The position numbers were made by a program, and so were the translations under genes. Positions 31,571 to 45,515 of a DNA stretch of 64,000 bases are shown here, one piece after another. Source of the stretch: Phytoseiulus persimilis (lineage: Eukaryota; Arthropoda; Arachnida; Mesostigmata; Phytoseiidae). The first letter of the stretch is position 1, and every line of letters begins with the position of its first letter. The notes below the pieces were generated by a model, which was not told the DNA's origin, ran no database searches, and saw nothing but the letters and a program-made list of their open reading frames with translations. The stretch covers positions 26,040,001-26,104,000 of the forward strand of contig CM075101.1 of assembly GCA_037576195.1 (NCBI GenBank). The letters run 5' to 3'.

Positions 31571-34500
31571 TTGTACAACTCCTCAAGGCCGACCGAGCGA
31601 CTGGTCGCAGCCAGCCGTTCAGGAAAGGAATCGGTCTCTTCTGTAGCGTCGCAAAATAAAGCGAGCTAAACCGCGGGGTCGTCTTCGTTCCTCCATCGCA
31701 TTTACATACAACCAGCTGCAGGCGGGAGTAGAACGCCTACTTCAGTCCGTATAGAAGTAGGAGAACAAAGTAGGAGATTGCCGCCATGTGCGCCGGTCTG
31801 AGCCGGTAGCCGACCGAACCGTCCATACAAACAGGCAACCAACCCTCCCCTCACAACGAGCGACCGAGTGGCTGGATAGACGTAGGACAAAGGAAGGTCA
31901 TCGATTGCGACCATGTCTACATTGTGTTTGTGGCTAAGAGGAGCGAACCTGAGCCGAGGAATGTTGATGGATACGTGGCAGCAACATGCTCCTCCAGCAT
32001 GGCGCACGCTTTCATTAGTTTCGCATATGCCGACAGACCGTCATGATTCACAAGTTATATCCCATGGTTCGACAGTCAGGAATGGGCTCTACGGTTGCTT
32101 CGGCAGCGTGCGATTTACGACGTTCGGATTCCAAACACCCAATCCTCCAAATGCTTCGCGCTGAGGACCTACTCATACACTTCGCGAGCTCCGCTGTTGC
32201 GGCATCGCCTCAAATTGGGTCACCAGAAAACAAACATCTTCGGCTTCAGGATCCGACGCTAGAACGAGATCTCGAAGACTCTTCCTCCGAAGCTGGCGAG
32301 TCGCCCCGCGAGGATTCGTTTGAAATTGTAATTTTGTTTCGTCTGGCACACTGGAAAGTTTGAAATATTGCTTGAGTCGGCCGCTACTGTACTTGAGTTT
32401 CGCGTCGGATTATTTGTCTCGGAATCGTTGTGGGCTGTTGATTGCATGCCAAGCGTCGCGTCGAGCTGGCGGTGCGTTGACATTTGAGATCTATGCTCCA
32501 CTGCCCTCTGACGCCTCCATTCATCTCGGGTTGGAGCTCCCAGCAGTTGTAGATGAGGGCGTCTGAGTTGCTTTCCCTCTCTGGAGCATTTCTCCGCAAT
32601 AGAGCAGACAGCCTCAAATTCAGACGTGCTCTCGAACGAGCGAGCGGTCGCGGAGTTATGCAACGAGAGATCAATCCTGTCGTCACGTTTGTCGAAGCGA
32701 ATTCCCGACTACGATCCAACGACTCGAGCATCGGAAAACAGGCAGAAGGAAAGGAAGGAGAAAAACTGCGAAACATGCTGTCGGAGGTTCGGAGTCGCTG
32801 CTCGACGAGCCAGAGAGGTTGCGGCCGGTCGGTGGTGCCAAAATAGAGGGCTCGGGCCTAGAGGGCGGTTCCGCGGAAAGATTGAGCTTGGGGCGAGTCC
32901 AGGAACTTCAGCCTCTGCCCCAAAAGGCATTTCGGTGATGGAGGTTCTCTGACTACGGGGGCGCACAGTGCGAATTGTTTTCGCGCGAATTTTCAAATTT
33001 TCACGGAAATTCTTGCATCTGGACCGTGAAAAGCGGGGGCTCAGCTCGAAACTTGTAATTGATGTTTGTTCGTCGCGACATTTGTCGCCCCCCTTCCTTC
33101 TGCACGGACAAAAGAGCTACGAGCCAAGTCAATTTATTATCGGGCAAAGTATGGCTGAACATCTCCCAAATTGCTCAGCTGTGTCCGAGCCCGAAACCTA
33201 CATTTGTTTTGAGAATCCTATCTTTAGATTTGGTTTGGACACGACACATCGAGAGTAGCTGCCCGGTGGCCGCAACCACCGAGCGAACAGGTGAAGTTTG
33301 TTTGCGTCGCAACCTCGTTCCCCAACAATCGTTCCGAGACTACATGTTAGAGGATATTTGTACAGTTTCTTACAAGGAGGCTTTGTTGTTTCTCTCTGTC
33401 GGTTGTCTCGAGCGCTCTGACCGAGACCCCAGTCGGACGATCTGGATACTTATAGAAAATCAAGTGTTCGTTCTAAACCAAGAAAGTTTTCTCCTGGAAT
33501 CCGCATTTCATTCCTGGAACGCGTCCCCGGCTCCCTCAATGGTGCATTAGAGGAATGATAACTCCCTCGCCGAAGAACAGAGTGAACACAATATTTTTGG
33601 AAGAACGCGTCGTCCTTGTACCCTAGCTCCGGAAATAGATCTTGTTTCCAATGCGCCATGGCCTCTGAGTGATTATCTCCGACTGTTAGAGGACAAAGTA
33701 ATGATCACTCTGCTCTGTATGAAGATAAAACGGAGACGTTAGTTCCGGACTTCCTTGCTGTGATCAGCGGTTATTCCAGCCCACAGTGACTCGATCGAGC
33801 GAAGTTTTCGGCTTCATCTGGATACTCGTTTCTCACAATCGATTTTCAGCGCACTGGTGTCAGCGTTCATTCATGTGCGAATGTTGTATTCGGAGATGCT
33901 CTTCGGTGGCAGTGGTCCCGAGCCGTCCATTGCGTATGGCAGGCGGGCGCGCATCCAGTCTGCGAGTCGGACACCCAGAGGAGGAGAACTGGGAGGACCG
34001 TCTCCGCGTTATCCGCTCTTTTCCCTCATACTCCTCTATTCCTTCGACATCATCGTCGTGGAGCTCCCCGAAGTAGTGTGTGCTCTTGTGTTGTGGTGAC
34101 GCGAGGAAGGGGAAAATCCCGACAGAACCCGCTGCGCGAGAGAGGCGACGACGCGCCCGGAGGATTCACGCCGAATGAAGGTCGGTCGGGGCTGGAGGGA
34201 ATGAGCGCGAAGGCCTCAGATGGAAATCCTCCGAAAAAGTAACTTCCTCCATTTCTCTCGTGCTATTACGTTTGTAGGGTGGGTGGGTATCCAGCCATTC
34301 CGTTAGCGAGTGGAGAACGAGCAGGGTTGGCGCCAGCGGTCGTGGCGGGAGCAGCCGTTCTTCTTCTGCTGTCGGGCGTAAAAGCCGAAATTTTTCCAAG
34401 TCGAAGACGGTGGCCATTTCTCATCTTGCCAACGAAGGTTCCGAATACCAGTTGCAACGTTGAGCGCAGTTTCGTTACCTCGTTGCCGGCCTGAACTCCG

Positions 34501-37344
34501 TTCTCCCTCACCGCCCGCCGACCCGCCCGACTGTCAAGCACCAAAAAGCAAAAGAATGACCCATGGCACGGCAAGGACATCTCGCCCTCTTCGGTGCTTT
34601 TCCTCGCCGCTCCTTCCTGGATTCATCGATTGAATTCAGCCGGAGGCCGCTGAGAAAACAGCGAGCATCCGCCGGCGATATCAGGAAAGCCAACCAATCA
34701 TCTGGGAAGCTCCGGAGTTCGGATCCGAGCGGGAGAGCCAACCGATGAGGGTCCCTCGATCACGAACAGCTGCTCTTCTTAGTGTCCCCGGTGGTCGCTC
34801 GCTCAAGTCGGGAGGACGGCGGATGCGCGCATCCGGAACCCTCAACGCTTGTCTCGACGCATATTGGCCATCGTGCATGGCTCAGCACGCACGATGAGCT
34901 GTCAGTATCTTCATCATGCATCCTTCGGAGTGGGCCAACCTGCGAGAGAGCGACAAAAGAATCGGCAATCACAGGAGCTATTGTGGAAGGGGGGAGGGTC
35001 TTAATTCGCTTGCTGAAGCATACGACAATCCGTTTCTGAGCGAGTCGTTTCGAATTCCCATCGAGCGGAAGACGCGGGACAGCAAAGGGTTGAAACCTCG
35101 GTCGTGTTCGGGCCCGCTCGGGGTGGGGAAACGGCTCAGCTTCCAGACTGCTCGGGTATTTTGCCGCTGCTTCGCTACTAAATATCGTTGAGTGGGCGCC
35201 AAAGTTTTCGTCGGGACCCCGGAGGCGCGTGTCTTAGGAACAAAGCGTCTCCATCATCGAGGTCCGCTGGGCCTCGATGATCGGCCCACGACGACCGACG
35301 TCGCGGGATCCCCCCGTCTAGCCAGTTCGGAGCATCGGCCGCTCGGACCGACAGCGGATCGTCTGTGAGTTTCTGCGCGTATCCGCGGCGGGAAGTCCAT
35401 TCGAATCGTCACGCTACGTGACTTGCTGACGAAGTTCTGATGTTCTCTCGACGAATCGTGCAAGGCAGCGGCTCCGAAGAAATCGCTGTCGTTCGCTCCA
35501 CTGAGGAAGTTGGCTCGGCCCACTTACCTGGAGGTAGCAGAGCCACTCCGAGAATTTTTCCCGCTCGGGGAAAGCAACAAACTGCTTCCAACTCCATAAC
35601 GGTGCTATTCCTCTCTTGTGGAGATAAGGCTCGGTCGTGAGGAAGATGTGTCCTAACGTCTCTCGAGATTTCGCCCTTAATAATCATAAATCTCATTGAC
35701 GTTGGGATCTCTACTCGTAAGAGGACGTTCATCTCCCGCAGAACCGGCTGTGTGGGGCCGAGCTCAAGAAAATGAGAAGGTCTCAGCGAGAGTTCCAGTT
35801 TGATGCGCGAGCCAGAACGGGCGTTTCTCGACGACCGGATCGCATCCGTTCTCGCATCAAGAAGGCATCGGGAAACCAGAACGTTTCGCTGCAGTTCGCA
35901 GAGTCTGCGTGATTGAATTCTTCGAATAATACCTCCTTTCAGTCTGCCGACGGCCTCGAGAGAGTAACAATCACTCGTCCCGGAGCGAGCGCTCACTGGT
36001 TTCGAAAGAGAGCTGGAGCCAACACCGCGAAAAGAGCGAGAGGCAAAACGGAGCAGGGCGGCAGAAAACAATTAACGCTAAGAGATGCTCAAAGCCATCC
36101 GTGTAGTGATTCGGATTGGTACGAAGTACCAACTTTCCCCCTTTTCTCTGGTTCGCATTGCTCGCTTGAGGCTGTTTGGCCCTCTGTTAGGCACTCAGAG
36201 GCTCAAGGTCAAATTACTGGCCATGCAGTCGAGAGTAGGACCAACCGCAAAACTGTGAGAAATCAGGCAACGATCTGCCTGACGTCGTGTTCACCTTTTA
36301 CCGCCGCAGGTGGTTCTCTTTTTTTTATATGGTAATCCATTCTCGGAAATGACTACTGCACATCGCTCCAGCCCGGATTCTCGCTTCGCGAGAGCTCCTT
36401 CCAAACGTCGAGCTGGAGTCGAGGAGTCAGAATCGTGTGTGAACACCGATCTTTGAGAGCCTGGAGTTGGCATCACTTTTTCGAAGGCATGCGAGAGAAC
36501 GAGCAGTTTTCCGCGAGCCAAATACTCCGCGTTTTCAATCTCGTAGTGGCCTTGTTCTCACGGGACTCACAAAGTGTCGGCCACTCTTCCCAGCCCATAA
36601 TCAAGTTATCCGGTGGCGACGTCTTTCCTCTATTCTCTCCACTCTTCTCGTCGTCTGCCAAACTCGCTGCTCCTTCTTTTGCCATCTTCCTACTCAAACG
36701 CCCCTGGAGCTCTTTGCTTCTTCTCAGCACGTCTACTGGGCAACGTTCTTGGCCGTTGTGGTGGAAGCCGCCGCCGCCATTAGTAGGGCCAGCGTCGTTC
36801 CTTTGATCTTCTCGGCGGACCGCTCGTATCTATGCCCGCTCGCTTGCTCATCCCGTTCCTATTCATCCAACTCAAACACCCTCCAGCGTCGGAGCTGACC
36901 ACCAGTTGGGTTGGTGCTTCTTTTAGACGACTCATCCTCTGGACAGAATGCTCTCGAGCGTCGTTTTCGGAGGAACCCTGGTCGTTTCCTCGTGCCGACG
37001 TGGACTTCCGATTTCTATTGCGCTCCTCATTCGAAAATGTGACGATTCCCATTCGAAAGCGATTCCCAATTCATGAATCATCCACGACGACCCCTCTTCC
37101 GACTCGTATTCTCGTCCTAGGAAAGCCACGCGGTCGGAAAGCGCGGGATCGAGTTTGACGTTACGTCTTAGTTGTCGACGAAGACTCCTGAGAGAGCTCT
37201 AAGAAAGCTGTCTGCGGCTACCGGCCGGCCGCGAACGAAGTAAAAGGATGGCAGGCGGTTCAGCGAACGAGCGAGTGAGGAAACGGGGGACCCGACGGGC
37301 TGGTCGTGGGTGGACGCCTCTCGCTGTTCGTACGTTCAAATTTA

Positions 37345-37361
37345 TGGGGCATAAAATGGTC
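37345..37361. promoter_or_regulatory. Palindromic homeodomain-like site TTTATG-GGG-CATAAA
   Basis: Two inverted TTTATG half-sites separated by GGG. TTTATG/TTTATT is the core bound by posterior-type (Abd-B, Cdx) homeodomains in animals. The function here is inference. Confidence 0.35.
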
Positions 37362-38245
37362 GCCTTCATCCGTCAGCTTGTGGCTTTTTATACAGCCCCA
37401 CCGCTATACCAAAAAGAGCAACACCAGTCGCAGTAGCTTTTGCGGCCAGACCTGAGGCTTCCGTTATCAGCACTCGTATTTCAATCAACGAGCCGAATTT
37501 TCCGGCGAGAGGAAATTTCGGCAGATCGCCGCAGCGTTGATGCGCGCGTCTTCGCGTCATTCAATCAGAGCGAATCCATGAGTGCACATCACTGGCGGGA
37601 ACAATGGCTACGGGAGCGCTGGCAGGGGAAACACTGCGAGTCTATGAATCAAGAGAGCACGCGGGAAAGCATTCAAACGTCCCGTATCGATAAGACTCAG
37701 CGCTGGAGTGGAACTGCAAGTGCCATCCGACCATTCTTGAGATCGTCTGCTGCAAAGAGAAAGGACGAGAAGAGGAAGAAAGGGACGAGAGGAACAGAAG
37801 AGCGACATCTGCTCATTCGGGCAGAAACTCATGCAGCCATAGCTGCAGATGGAGGAAAAAAGAACAAAGATAGTAAGACAGTCGAACTAGAGTCGGGGTG
37901 GCCGCGGCGGCGGTGGCGGCTGCCTCCTCCTGATTCCAGTGCCTTCCGTACTCGGTAGCCTGATTTTACTTCTAATCCCTCTCGCGGCCGCTTGCCCCTC
38001 TCGACAAGATAAGATACATGTACTAGGGAAGAACGAACGAAGCAAACAGCGATACTCCATCAGCGAACGCATACCGTTTCCGGCAGGTGTGAGCCTTCCC
38101 GGCTCCAACTTTGCAGTCGCGCAAATTACACTGAATAATTGCTGCTCACAAGCGAACGTTCTCGAACCAGAAGAACAAGGACTTGCTGCGATGCTCATCA
38201 GGATGCGCAAGAATCGAGACCAACAAGTAGTTGGGCTCAGGGCAG

Positions 38246-38256
38246 CCCCCCCCCCC
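38246..38256. repeat. C homopolymer, 11 bases
   Basis: Uninterrupted C run in the gene-poor stretch. Confidence 0.85.
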
Positions 38257-39604
38257 TACCTCCACACGATTTTGACACTCGTATTCCGACGCTGCCGTGG
38301 AGAGGTGAGATTCAATTCATTGGGAGATGAACGCTATCTTGAAGTGGCACCGGTATTGTCTTCGGTGTCAACACAGGACCGCCGCCCATCGCACAGATAC
38401 TGAGGCGATGAACAATGGCTTAGCCATAAATATGCCCTCCACACACGGAACGAACATCGCGCGATTGTTCAGACATCAATCTCCTATCTTCTTTATAAAT
38501 GTCGTTGAAGACAGCTAGACGGCCGGACGGATGGCCAGCACAAAGTCCCGCGAGGGCCACCAGACAGTCGTCCAGCTGCTTCTGCTCCGCCGGAAACGGT
38601 GGCGGAAGTCGGACTGCTTCTCGTACGGGTAGAGATAGACAGAAATGGAGAATAACCGAGGGGACGGCTGAATAGCTGAGAGACACGTGGGGTAATTGAG
38701 GGAAACACATCGTAATTGCGCGAACCAAGAACTCGCTGGAGGAGCAATCGCGAAAGTCGAATGAAGCGGTGGACATTGAAGCTGCGATCGATCACATGTT
38801 CGAAACAGACGAGAACGACGCGCGCGGAATTTCTCTCGGTTATCCGGTTCTCATGGCCCTCGGTGCCGCAAAGTGAGCCTTGGGATACAGGGGTTCTGGC
38901 CCAATCTGGGCAGGTACGGCTCTCTGAACTCAGAGCCGACTCCGTTACGCCGCCCCGGGTAGGGTCAACATCGTTATTGGGCCTGCAAGCTGTGTGACTC
39001 CTTGGGCGGTAGAGACGGCGGATGCTAATCACGCTCCCACACATGCGCTATCTCGACTACTTTGGCTTTTTCCACGGCGTCTTCGGCTGCGTCTCTTCTG
39101 TCTGTTCAGCGCTTTCACCCTCCCTGAATGAAAAGACTTTCTTCTCCATCTCAACTCATCAGCGGAGGAAACTGTGAAGAATAGAGCAGCGCATCCAGCA
39201 GCGGTGAGATAGCTGCACACACGCGCGCCTCACGGCCTCGCACAGCTTTCAGCCGCAGACTGTGAAAAAATGTATTCGCTACTCGCGCCAACTCGTTTCG
39301 AGTTGAGTTTCGCTCGGACATGTGAGCCAGAAGAAAGCCACGAGAGGAACAACTCAAGTCGATCTCGACAAGTCAGATGTGATGGTTTCAGAATGAATTC
39401 TCGAGTCATTCACTTCCCCAGTTCAACGGCGTTTGCTCCCTCGCAGGGGTCCACTCATAGGTGCAGTGCTTCTCGTCAGACTTGAGCTACAGAACGGAGC
39501 GGAGTTAATCCGCTGCGCAGACCATCTATAGCATTTCTCGATTCATTGCTCGGTTTCACTGAGAACCTTCCGTGGACATCGAGTTGAGGGAGGCCCCCCA
39601 GAAT

Positions 39605-39618
39605 CCCCCCCCCCCCCC
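39605..39618. repeat. C homopolymer, about 14 bases
   Basis: Longest C run noticed in the window. Confidence 0.85.
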
Positions 39619-41513
39619 GCACGTCGTTGAAGGCGTCATCCTTTTCTGAGTGAAGTTCGCCCGAGCTCCCCCTGGGCAGCTCAACGCCTCCCGTCCGGTC
39701 ATCGTAGAACAATAGCGTAATCCCCTAGTTTCAATTGAGATACGGGAACGAGCCGCATGGGCGTCGCGCCCGACAGTGCGACAAGTGTCGTTTCAGATGA
39801 AAGCCGCAACTCCATCGTTTCCACGGCTTTTGTTTCCCTTGGGCGGGCTCGAGCCGCCATTCCCAAGGCTTGTGGTGTTCCAAGCGTACGAAATCGAATT
39901 CGCTGCAAAGCCGACTGCTTCTCGATTCGAGCATCACAGGCGGAACCTCGAACGGACTCTGAGAGAGGGAAACTCACCGGTGACCCCGGAGTAGAACCGA
40001 GAGGTCCACCGAATGTCGGATTGGCGTTTGAAAATTTCGACGGCGCTTGAGCCTCTTCCGGGGCGCATCGAAAGCCTCGATGCGCGCGTGAGCTGCTTGT
40101 CAAGCGGGACGATTCCTCCTTTCATCCCGATGAATCGTCGGTCGGTCGGAAACTCCTTTTGGGAAATTCAATCGGATCTCGAACTATTAGCCCGCACATC
40201 CGTCGACGTCGCAGGTCGTGCGTCCCGGTCGTAGGTGGCAGCATCCGGGTCAGTTCTCGCTCGCTCGCTGCGAGATGTTTCGTTGAGAGGAGCTTCAATG
40301 ATCTGGGACTCTGTGCAATCAAGACGAGATTCATGCACCAAGGCGCTGGATGGAACGCTCATCACCTTTTCATTCTCCCCCTGAGATTGACTCTAGTCGA
40401 TGTAATCAGCAGAGCTCCGACGGGAGGAGGTGAAGAACGAGAATCGGGCAGCTGGCTACGAGAAGCTGGACGGGGGAGAGCCGGGCATATTGATGACTCG
40501 CCCTCCATGTAAACCACCGTTGTAGGTGAGTGTGTAGGGGGGAGGGGGGCTGTTCGCTATCCTCTTCAACAGTGTCTTTTGAAACGCAAACGAGCTCGTC
40601 CTCCCGTGCTCGCTCGTTCGTGTGCATAGTTACGAACGCCACGTCGACCCGCAAGCGGAGTAATAGAGGCGGAAAGGGGACAGACGTATGAATACGAAGT
40701 TCCTACGACGTTAATTACGCTCGCCACACATGCTGACAAACTCGAGCACTTTGCTGGCTCTTGTTAGCGGTTACGACGACACTGAAAAGGTCATCCGAAG
40801 CTTCGAAACGGGATCTGAATCGCTCCCGTCCGGACGGACAAGGCTTCCCCTCAAAATCGTTTCCCGCCTTCGGAGAACTTCTTCGCCTCTCTGCAACGGA
40901 TCAGATCACGCTCAGTACTCATAGGAGCCTCATCGCGGTGTTTGGCCTTCCGACACGTTGGTCCCTGAAGCGAAGTCATGAATCGGCGGAGAGGAACTTG
41001 TTGCCGTCTCGACGAGAGGATCGATCGATTTCTCCACTACATAGTTCCTCCTTTGTTTGTGCCCACTCCAGATGGAGGCTCGAAGAGGTCGTCGCGTATT
41101 CTTCCTCTGTTTTCACGGCCGGCTCTGCTTGCCGTGTGGGTGGCTGCGCAAGTAAGTATGACTGGCCTCGAGCTTCGTATTCCCCGCTTCAGTATGCTTA
41201 TCAGCGGGCAAACAATCGCAGAGAGGTGAAGGGGAGCCAGCAAGCGCGTCGAAGAGCGGTTTGATGAGATTGGTGGGATGGATCGATGGAATTCGCGGAT
41301 TGATGGGTGGAATTTTGGGGCGAGGTGCGGGGGACTGATGGAAGACTTGCCCAAGGCTCTTTCGTTTCGGAATATTAAGCGTTCCAAGCCTGGGGAAAGG
41401 GAGACCTCGGGTGCGCCCGCCCGCCTGCTAGCCCAGCCGCCCGCTCACTAGACCGATTTGCCTATGGCGCTGATGCAATTACCGCTTTTGACACACGGGC
41501 GCACGTCTATGCT

Positions 41514-41555
41514 TGCCGGCCGGCCGGCTAGCCAGCCGGCTAGCTAGCTAGCGCG
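41514..41555. repeat. CCGG/CTAG palindromic simple repeat
   Basis: A run of interlocking ccgg and ctag tetramers (gccggccggcc..., then agctagctagc). Because the units are self-complementary, the whole tract can fold on itself in single-stranded form. Confidence 0.85.
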
Positions 41556-44500
41556 CACGCAAATGATCGTTCCAGCACGCATGTTCCGTGCTTGTTAGCC
41601 CGGATTTCCTCTCTCGCCGAGGTATCCAGCGGCGAAGTGACAAATCACGCTCAGCGAGTCGCTCTGAACTCGACCCTTGACAAGGAACTCGACCCTGCAC
41701 CGGGTGAAGAATTCCCGCCTTCGGGGCACGCGCGTCGTTGCTCGCGTGGCTCGAGGAGAGGCGTTTTGTGTAATATGGCGGCCTGGGGAAAAGGCCAGCG
41801 GTTATCGAGAACGGCTCCGATTCGGGAACGCGGAGCTCCTCGTTGTGACAGCGCCCACGAACGAAGGAGAACGCCCGAACCAGAGTCTGGACGGAGCCGC
41901 CGAATGAGCAGGGAGAAGATCTTGCACTACGATTTCTATCGAGGAAGAGGATGTATCAAGCGGCCGGGAAGTGCACGACGATTATCGTTCACCAAAGAAG
42001 ACAGACCGAGGAGAAGGGGAAACCTCTGCAGCCACTACGCCTCTTCGGAAACGGATACACGGAGAGCGGTGCTGCTCCGCGCCAGAGGAAGGAAGGCTCG
42101 TTTCGGCCGCTGGGACGGACGAGCGGGCATCCAGGCAGCACTCAAACCCCTCAAACCTGTGATAATCTATTCGCTTAGATAAGCTTCAAAATGCTGGGGG
42201 GAATAATGGAGTTCCGAGCTTGGCAAAAGTTTGGAACGCAAGGAACAGGCATGCGTCCGCATAGTGCGGCGGACAAGTGGGGCGCCGCGGAAAGGATGGA
42301 AACTTCATTGTCCAGCTACCACAAACGAACGGAATCTGCTCAGCCGTGGGCAGGGTCAAAATTGGCGGGAAAACTAGAGCTCGCCTTCCTTCCAGGGACG
42401 GACGCGGACGGTCTCCTCGAGAAAAGAGAATCATCCAACCCCCGAACTCAACATCTGAATCGGATTCTTTGGTTTGAAACGATGCTTCTCGACGTGATGG
42501 GAAACGACAACTCATCCTACATCTGGTTTCCAATTATCTCTGGGCGGAACTGCTCTCGGAAGCTTTTTCTCTCTCCGAGAGCAAGCGGAAAACTCAGCGC
42601 GGACGCGGAAAACTCTTTCCGAAGCGCGGTGTCTCCTTCCTCCCTTCCACAGAAAAGCTGTTCGATAGCGTCGACGCCGATCGGACAGGAGTGGAGAGAC
42701 AGAGGACCCTTGAATCTATATCGGCGAGTTTCATAAATCAAGTTTCAAAAGACAAGAGGAACAAAGCAGTCGGCTCGAGGCAAGGGAACAAGAGCGGAGC
42801 GAAAGCTGGCGGGCCAGTCACCAACCCATCCGGAGGCCAGGCGAGTCAGTGAACGGAAAGTCCGACTGCGAAAACAAGTCGTGTTGTTTCTCGAGAGCGA
42901 AACTTGTGTCAACTGCGGTTGTGATGATCAGAATACAAGGAGGCGAGTTGTCTACAGACTGCTTTCGTTTGCTTCCCTCGTTTCCTTCATTTCGATGTGC
43001 ACGACTTCAGCTCTCTCCGAGTTCTCAATCACGCGAGCTCACACGGCGACACAAACGCACTTCCGTCCGAGATTTCGCAAGCTCTGGAAGTTGTACCATC
43101 GAGCAAAACAGTTCGCAGGTCTGGGAACGGTTTCAACAAAGATTTGGACCGTTCATTCCAGAGGCGCTATTGAATCTCGTTCACAAAAGCCCGCGAAACT
43201 CTTGACCCGGGCCCGACCTTCTTGGAATCACGGACGAACCCTCGGGACTTCTCCTCCTCGGATTTCGTGTGAGGGAACTCTTTTAAATCGGATGAGATCC
43301 ATGCCTTTGGTGGCTGTGAAGGGGACTCAACTTTTGGAAGAACGCCTGGCTCGTTCCCAATGGTTGTGGGGACCCTTCCTTCTCTCCTCGGCCACCGATG
43401 TTTAGCGGGACGGTAGCGAGGCTGATGTCTTTTGTCTTTGCATGCCCCGCCCCTCCTGTTTCCTTCCCGATCCCGCCGAAAAAGCCCGTCGCCCTCTCCT
43501 CCGCTCGGTCCTTCTCCTCGGGAGATCTTCTATTACCGGAGAATGGGGCAGACGAGGTCGCTATTGAATGTGAAAGATACGGTGGCGTGAAAGCTCCGGA
43601 GAAGAACGCGCCCGGATCGCTTAAGGGCAAAATAATAGCAGGATTAAGTCAATTAATTAGTGCTGGCGACAGACCGCTGTAGAATAGGCCAGCGGAGCGG
43701 CCTGCATTCATTCTGCTACAATCGGCGGAGAGACGAAGGTCTCGGGTTTGCCCCGTTCCGGTCACCCCGCCTGTTACCATCTGTCTCTCCACACCCAAAT
43801 ATGGGGCCCCGAGCTCGATTCCCATCACGGGAGACTCTTTTCGGAGTCGAAGAAGGCCGCGCCTTTCACCCGGGCCGGCGCGACGCAGCGAGCTTCGACC
43901 TCATCGAGCGCTATCCCGAATCGAAGGCGGCCTTTGCCGTCTGTGAATGAGTTATAGCTCCGAACGTTTTGCCTCGTCGGCCAGCAGTCCTCGGAGAGCG
44001 GATGAGTGGGAGAACTTGCGTTCAGATTGCGTGAGCTCCGATCGCGAACCTATTCGACTCCGATCGGGGAAAACTTTTCCGCTGCCTCCGGCAAGAAATG
44101 AGCGGATTAGTGTTAGAAGAGCCGCTGTCGATATCCGTCCGGCAGATGAGGAGAATTCGTTCGAAGAGGTCAGCAGTGCTAATTTCCGGATATTGATTGA
44201 GGCAAGCCACGGATCTCTCCCTCACACTCTTTCTCAGTCTCGGCCACCATCGCTGGGGAAACTTTCCACTTGAACTCCGCTATCGGGCTCAGATCTCGAG
44301 AACTCCGCAACCTCGAGGAGAACAGGACCCGCAGCACGTGTTCTCGAGGGCATAGCACAAGCAATGATCGTATTCAAACGCAACATACTAATCAGGTAGG
44401 CCATCCTCGTTGCAGGCAGGAAAATATCGAGTGATAGCCCGACACGGGTTCGACATCGCGACGAGGCAGCGATTTCCTGTGGGACATCGAACGTGAACAG

Positions 44501-45079
44501 AATCTAGCTAGTTGGAGAGATTTTTTGAAAGTAACCTTGAATGGGAGCTCCCAACGAAGTGGAGTGAGCGAAGCGAGTTTGTCGGCGCTGCGCGTTCGCG
44601 ACAGTTTCCGGGCTGGTAATCGAATATTCTTTGTTTATTCATGTCGGGACCCTGGCATTTCTCCACTTCCAAGGAAACAGGTTGGAGACGGCGGAGCGAG
44701 AGGGGGGGACTCGTTGCCAAAAAACGGTCAGCATCGATCTGCGGAAACTGCGCTCGTTGATGCACGAAACGAGGCATCCGCTAAAGACTGTGACTTGGAC
44801 AATCTGCCTCGGAGAGCGAAGTCGCGGTACGCCGGAAGGAGAGCTTGGTTCTCTCGTCCATCCGATTATGATCGGAATCGCACTTATCAGAAAAGCCTCA
44901 GGAGCGAATCCATTCTCGTTTTTCTTCAAAGCACGCTCTCGATGATTTTACGACGATTCGTAGATAGCGACACGGCGGAAAAGAGTTGATTTTCTCCGCA
45001 CATCACCGTCCTGAATATTGATTTTCATTCCGGATGAAACATTATTGCGACGTCTCGGAGCTCAGCGTAGAGGGAGGGA

Positions 45080-45092
45080 GGGGGGGGGGGGG
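45080..45092. repeat. G homopolymer, 13 bases
   Basis: Uninterrupted G run preceded by agggaggg, so four G-runs lie close together. Confidence 0.85.
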
Positions 45093-45495
45093 CTCGCTCG
45101 GAATATCGCCAGCGCAAGAAAGCAAACGGCAGAAAGAGGACTCCGTCGCGCACGAGGTTGACGACGGCCCATGGCGGCGGCTCCTCAGGCGCAGGCCTGT
45201 GATGAAATTTCCGAGTTCGTTTCCAGCAAACGAAGCACTCAAATAGGTTCTTTCCCTCCTTCTTCTCTTTTTAGTTGGAGGAGCGGGAGAGACCCTTTGG
45301 TGTCTCGTCAGACCCTCGGCCGTTTCCCACTGAATGCGTTTTTGTGGCGAACAGCTTCCACTTCTACTCCGGCTCGGTTCGATCGGATTTTTTTCTCCAT
45401 TATTTCTTCTTGTATTTTTCCTCTTCATCCTCTTTCGCCCTACTGAGGCCGACTGCGCCACTACGAGAGCTGCTCAAGAAAAATGAGAAGGGAAA

Positions 45496-45515
45496 CGAGC
45501 GAACGAACGAACGAA
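45496..45515. repeat. (GAAC)n short repeat
   Basis: Several tandem gaac units. The same tetramer repeats near 25840-25855. Confidence 0.7.

Noticed and set aside
35409..36071. Minus-strand 220-codon frame
   Set aside because: Arg/Ser-rich chance composition, no domain, no splice or promoter context. Several frames of this length are expected in 64 kb at this GC content.
41592..42182. Plus-strand 196-codon frame
   Set aside because: Composition follows local GC-rich simple sequence. Two other plus frames are open over the same bases.
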